A DNA stretch of 34,136 nt from Microseira wollei NIES-4236 (GTDB lineage Bacteria > Cyanobacteriota > Cyanobacteriia > Cyanobacteriales > Aerosakkonemataceae). The notes below the pieces were generated by a model, which saw only the letters and a list, made by a program, of their open reading frames with translations, did not search any database and was not told where the DNA came from. The position numbers and the translations under genes were made by a program. This document shows positions 32,878 through 34,136 of the stretch, piece by piece (position 1 is the first letter of the stretch; each line of letters begins with the position of its first letter). The stretch covers positions 1 to 34,136 of the forward strand of contig NZ_BLAY01000110.1 of NCBI RefSeq assembly GCF_020521235.1, read 5' to 3'.

Positions 32878-34011
32878 CTACTCCAGAAGCTCAAAAATTG
32901 ATAGCTGCTGAAATTCTGGTGGGTTGACGCTTCCCTGGTCGCTGCTACAAATAACTGTAGTCTGACGCTGGCCTCCACGTCCGTTTAAAGTCTCCGAATG
33001 TCCTCCGGCGACCAAGATATTCACTGCGGCATTCACATCACGAGCGTGCGATGTACCGCAATTCAAACAAACCCATTCTCGGATTGATAAATCTAACTTT
33101 CCAATCCTAAAGCCACAACAAGAACATCTTTGAGAAGTAGGTTCCCAACGGTTGATTATCCGAAATTCCCTACCAGATCTTTCCGACTTAGCTTCGAGAA
33201 ATGTCCTAAAACTTCTCCATCCTAAATCAGAGATTGCTCTAGACAGTTTCCGGTTTTTAACCAGGCCCGACACATTAATATCTTCCAAGACAATCGTTTG
33301 GTTTGAGCGGATTATCTGAGTTGATAGCTTGTGTAAAAAATCGGTTCGATTGTCTGCCAATTTAGCATGAAATCTTGCTAACCGTTTTCGAGACTGCTCA
33401 GATCGCCTAGACCCTCTCGTTTTCCGATCTAATTTTTTAGATAGTTTCCTCAAGCAAAGAATCTTTCTTGTGAGAGGTTTGGGAGCTTCTATTTTTTGAC
33501 CGTTGCTTAAGGTAGCAAAGCTTTTAATTCCTAAGTCTATCCCAATCGTCTTGTCAGATTGCGGTAGATTTTCGGGCTGAACTTCGACAACAAAACTAAG
33601 GAAATATCGGTTTGCACTGTCTTTGATGACGGTAACAGAGCTAGGTGCGGACGGAAGCGGTCTTGACCAAACCACATCTAAATTGCCGACTTTGGCTAAA
33701 TAGATTTGGCCGACTTTCACGGAGAATCCTGTGTTAGTAAATCGCGCCGATTGCTTAGATTTACGCTTTTTAAACCAGGGTAGTTTAATTTGCCGTCCCT
33801 TCCTTTTTCCTTTGCAGGAGCTGAAGAAGTTTTTGTACGCTTGTTCTAGATCGTTGAGCGATTGCTGTAAGGGAACGGTAGAAACTTCAGAAAGCCATGC
33901 CCTACTTGCTGTTTTCTTGGCTTGGGTGATAAATTGTTTTTGCAGAGCGGTGTTCTTCGGCTTCTTTCTACCTCCTTTATACTCGGAAACACAGAAAGCC
34001 AGAGCATCGTT
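32878..34011 (-). CDS. tnpB: TnpB, 3' exon (RNA-guided nuclease of IS200/IS605 family)
   Basis: The frame is open for 377 codons from 34011 to the TAG at 32878. The first methionine-type codon (GTG 33720) is far inside the protein, and homologous sequence continues upstream of it (SEVSTVPLQQSLNDLEQAYKN, FKKRKSKQSARFT). So 33720 is not the start; the gene is split. RuvC residues are intact: Asp in IGIDLGIKSF, Glu in IVLEDINVSGL, Asp in HARDVNAAVNI. The zinc ribbon CSCCG...CLNCG is complete. The missing N-terminus should be about 30-40 residues, giving a normal length near 410 aa. An in-frame TAG lies at 34018-34020, just across the proposed splice junction, so expression would need intron splicing. 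The protein is potentially active if spliced. Confidence 0.88.
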   Translation of the reverse strand, partial: NDALAFCVSEYKGGRKKPKNTALQKQFITQAKKTASRAWLSEVSTVPLQQSLNDLEQAYKNFFSSCKGKRKGRQIKLPWFKKRKSKQSARFTNTGFSVKVGQIYLAKVGNLDVVWSRPLPSAPSSVTVIKDSANRYFLSFVVEVQPENLPQSDKTIGIDLGIKSFATLSNGQKIEAPKPLTRKILCLRKLSKKLDRKTRGSRRSEQSRKRLARFHAKLADNRTDFLHKLSTQIIRSNQTIVLEDINVSGLVKNRKLSRAISDLGWRSFRTFLEAKSERSGREFRIINRWEPTSQRCSCCGFRIGKLDLSIREWVCLNCGTSHARDVNAAVNILVAGGHSETLNGRGGQRQTTVICSSDQGSVNPPEFQQLSIFELLE

Positions 34012-34136
34012 GTTGAACTAAGTCAGAGAGTCACCCCTCTGACTCGTCTTCAGAACCGGACGTGAGACTTTCACCTCATCCGGCTCCTCAGTTACAAGGT
34101 GCTTGTCACGCATACCAGCCATATCCTGAGCGGTTT
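34012..34136 (-). mobile_element. Group II intron, 3' end
   Basis: Reading leftward from the right edge, the sequence has a classic domain V, a domain VI hairpin and a 3' end in AC directly before the tnpB frame resumes (AAC GAT GCT). Domain VI pairs 34021-34028 with 34037-34044 around a short loop, with a bulged A at 34019, eight bases from the proposed 3' splice site at 34012. The intron-encoded reverse transcriptase/maturase and 5' end would lie beyond the window. The exact splice base is uncertain by a few positions. Confidence 0.85.
34052..34086 (-). ncRNA. Group II intron domain V
   Basis: On the minus strand: GAGCCGGATGAG, GTGAAAGTC, TCACGTCCGGTTCT. It contains the AGC catalytic triad, a GAGGU/GUCUC distal stem closed by a GAAA tetraloop, the two-base bulge region (ACG), and a full GAGCCGGA/UCCGGUUC proximal stem. 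This is close to the bacterial domain V consensus, so the ribozyme core looks functional. Confidence 0.92.

Larger units (their letters stand above)
32841..34011 (-). mobile_element. IS200/IS605-type TnpB element (one end), split by an intron
   Basis: The element carries tnpB in minus orientation and ends at about 32841 with a hairpin followed by GAGGATGTCA, a right-end arrangement typical of TnpB elements in cyanobacteria. Beyond that point the CBS-kinase reading frame resumes (VLTALPNASVF), which fixes the junction to within a few bases. The other end lies outside the window. No tnpA is visible, so it may be a tnpB-only (IS1341-like) element. Confidence 0.85.

Noticed and set aside
32878-33720. 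A short 280-aa TnpB starting at 33720
   Set aside because: TnpB-like sequence continues 97 codons upstream in the same frame, so 33720 is an internal GTG and the protein is a near full-length, intron-split one.
33731-34021. 96-codon plus-strand open frame near the right edge
   Set aside because: It is antisense to the tnpB exon, which has clear homology-like motifs in one continuous frame.

Overview
The window looks like a piece of a filamentous cyanobacterial chromosome (Oscillatoriales-like; the exact genus cannot be fixed from the sequence alone). The signs are frequent HIP1 octamers (GCGATCGC), heptameric short tandem repeats of the TTAGCAA, TTACCCA and TTTTAGA types in most gaps, a DUF4347 exoprotein, and very large multi-PAS hybrid kinases.

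Layout. 1-2284 (minus) is the N-terminal part of a secreted or surface DUF4347/beta-helix protein that runs off the left edge. About 1.5 kb of repeat-rich non-coding DNA follows. 3830-9189 (plus) is a three-gene signalling cluster: a REC-wHTH-Hpt-REC-REC-GGDEF protein, a GAF-PAS-PAS histidine kinase and a lone receiver. 9486-11915 (plus) holds four small genes (a 74-aa duplicated helical protein, a 61-aa amphipathic peptide, a DUF442-type phosphatase, a possible ComFB-like protein) and a radical SAM enzyme. 11955-30893 (minus) is a 19-kb run of seven closely spaced signalling genes, read from right to left: 4xCBS-PAS kinase, lone REC, REC-3xPAS-kinase-REC, REC-kinase-REC, REC-11xPAS-GAF-kinase-REC (2370 aa), REC-GAF-GGDEF, and REC-GAF-PAS-adenylate cyclase. 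31155-34136 (minus) is the remains of a second 4xCBS-type kinase. It carries a 115-bp MITE-like insertion and a TnpB element, and the tnpB gene is itself split by a group II intron whose 3' end (domains V and VI) reaches the right edge.

How it may work (inference). Several sensor kinases appear to feed a shared set of receiver domains whose outputs are cAMP (one cyclase keeping the ATP-type Lys/Asp residues) and c-di-GMP (two GGEEF cyclases keeping the RxxD inhibitory site). The last two operon genes have matching REC-GAF front ends but different cyclases behind them. The only Hpt domain in the window is in the plus-strand protein, so it is a candidate phosphotransfer partner for the hybrid kinases, none of which has a recognisable Hpt.

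The most unusual structural signal is repeat DNA inside coding sequence. Four of the five intact kinases carry an in-frame insert, made of three different intergenic repeat types, in the same loop of the ATPase domain just before the DxGxG box. Further inserts lie in PAS, REC and CBS loops. One 42-bp repeat family is translated from opposite strands in two different proteins.
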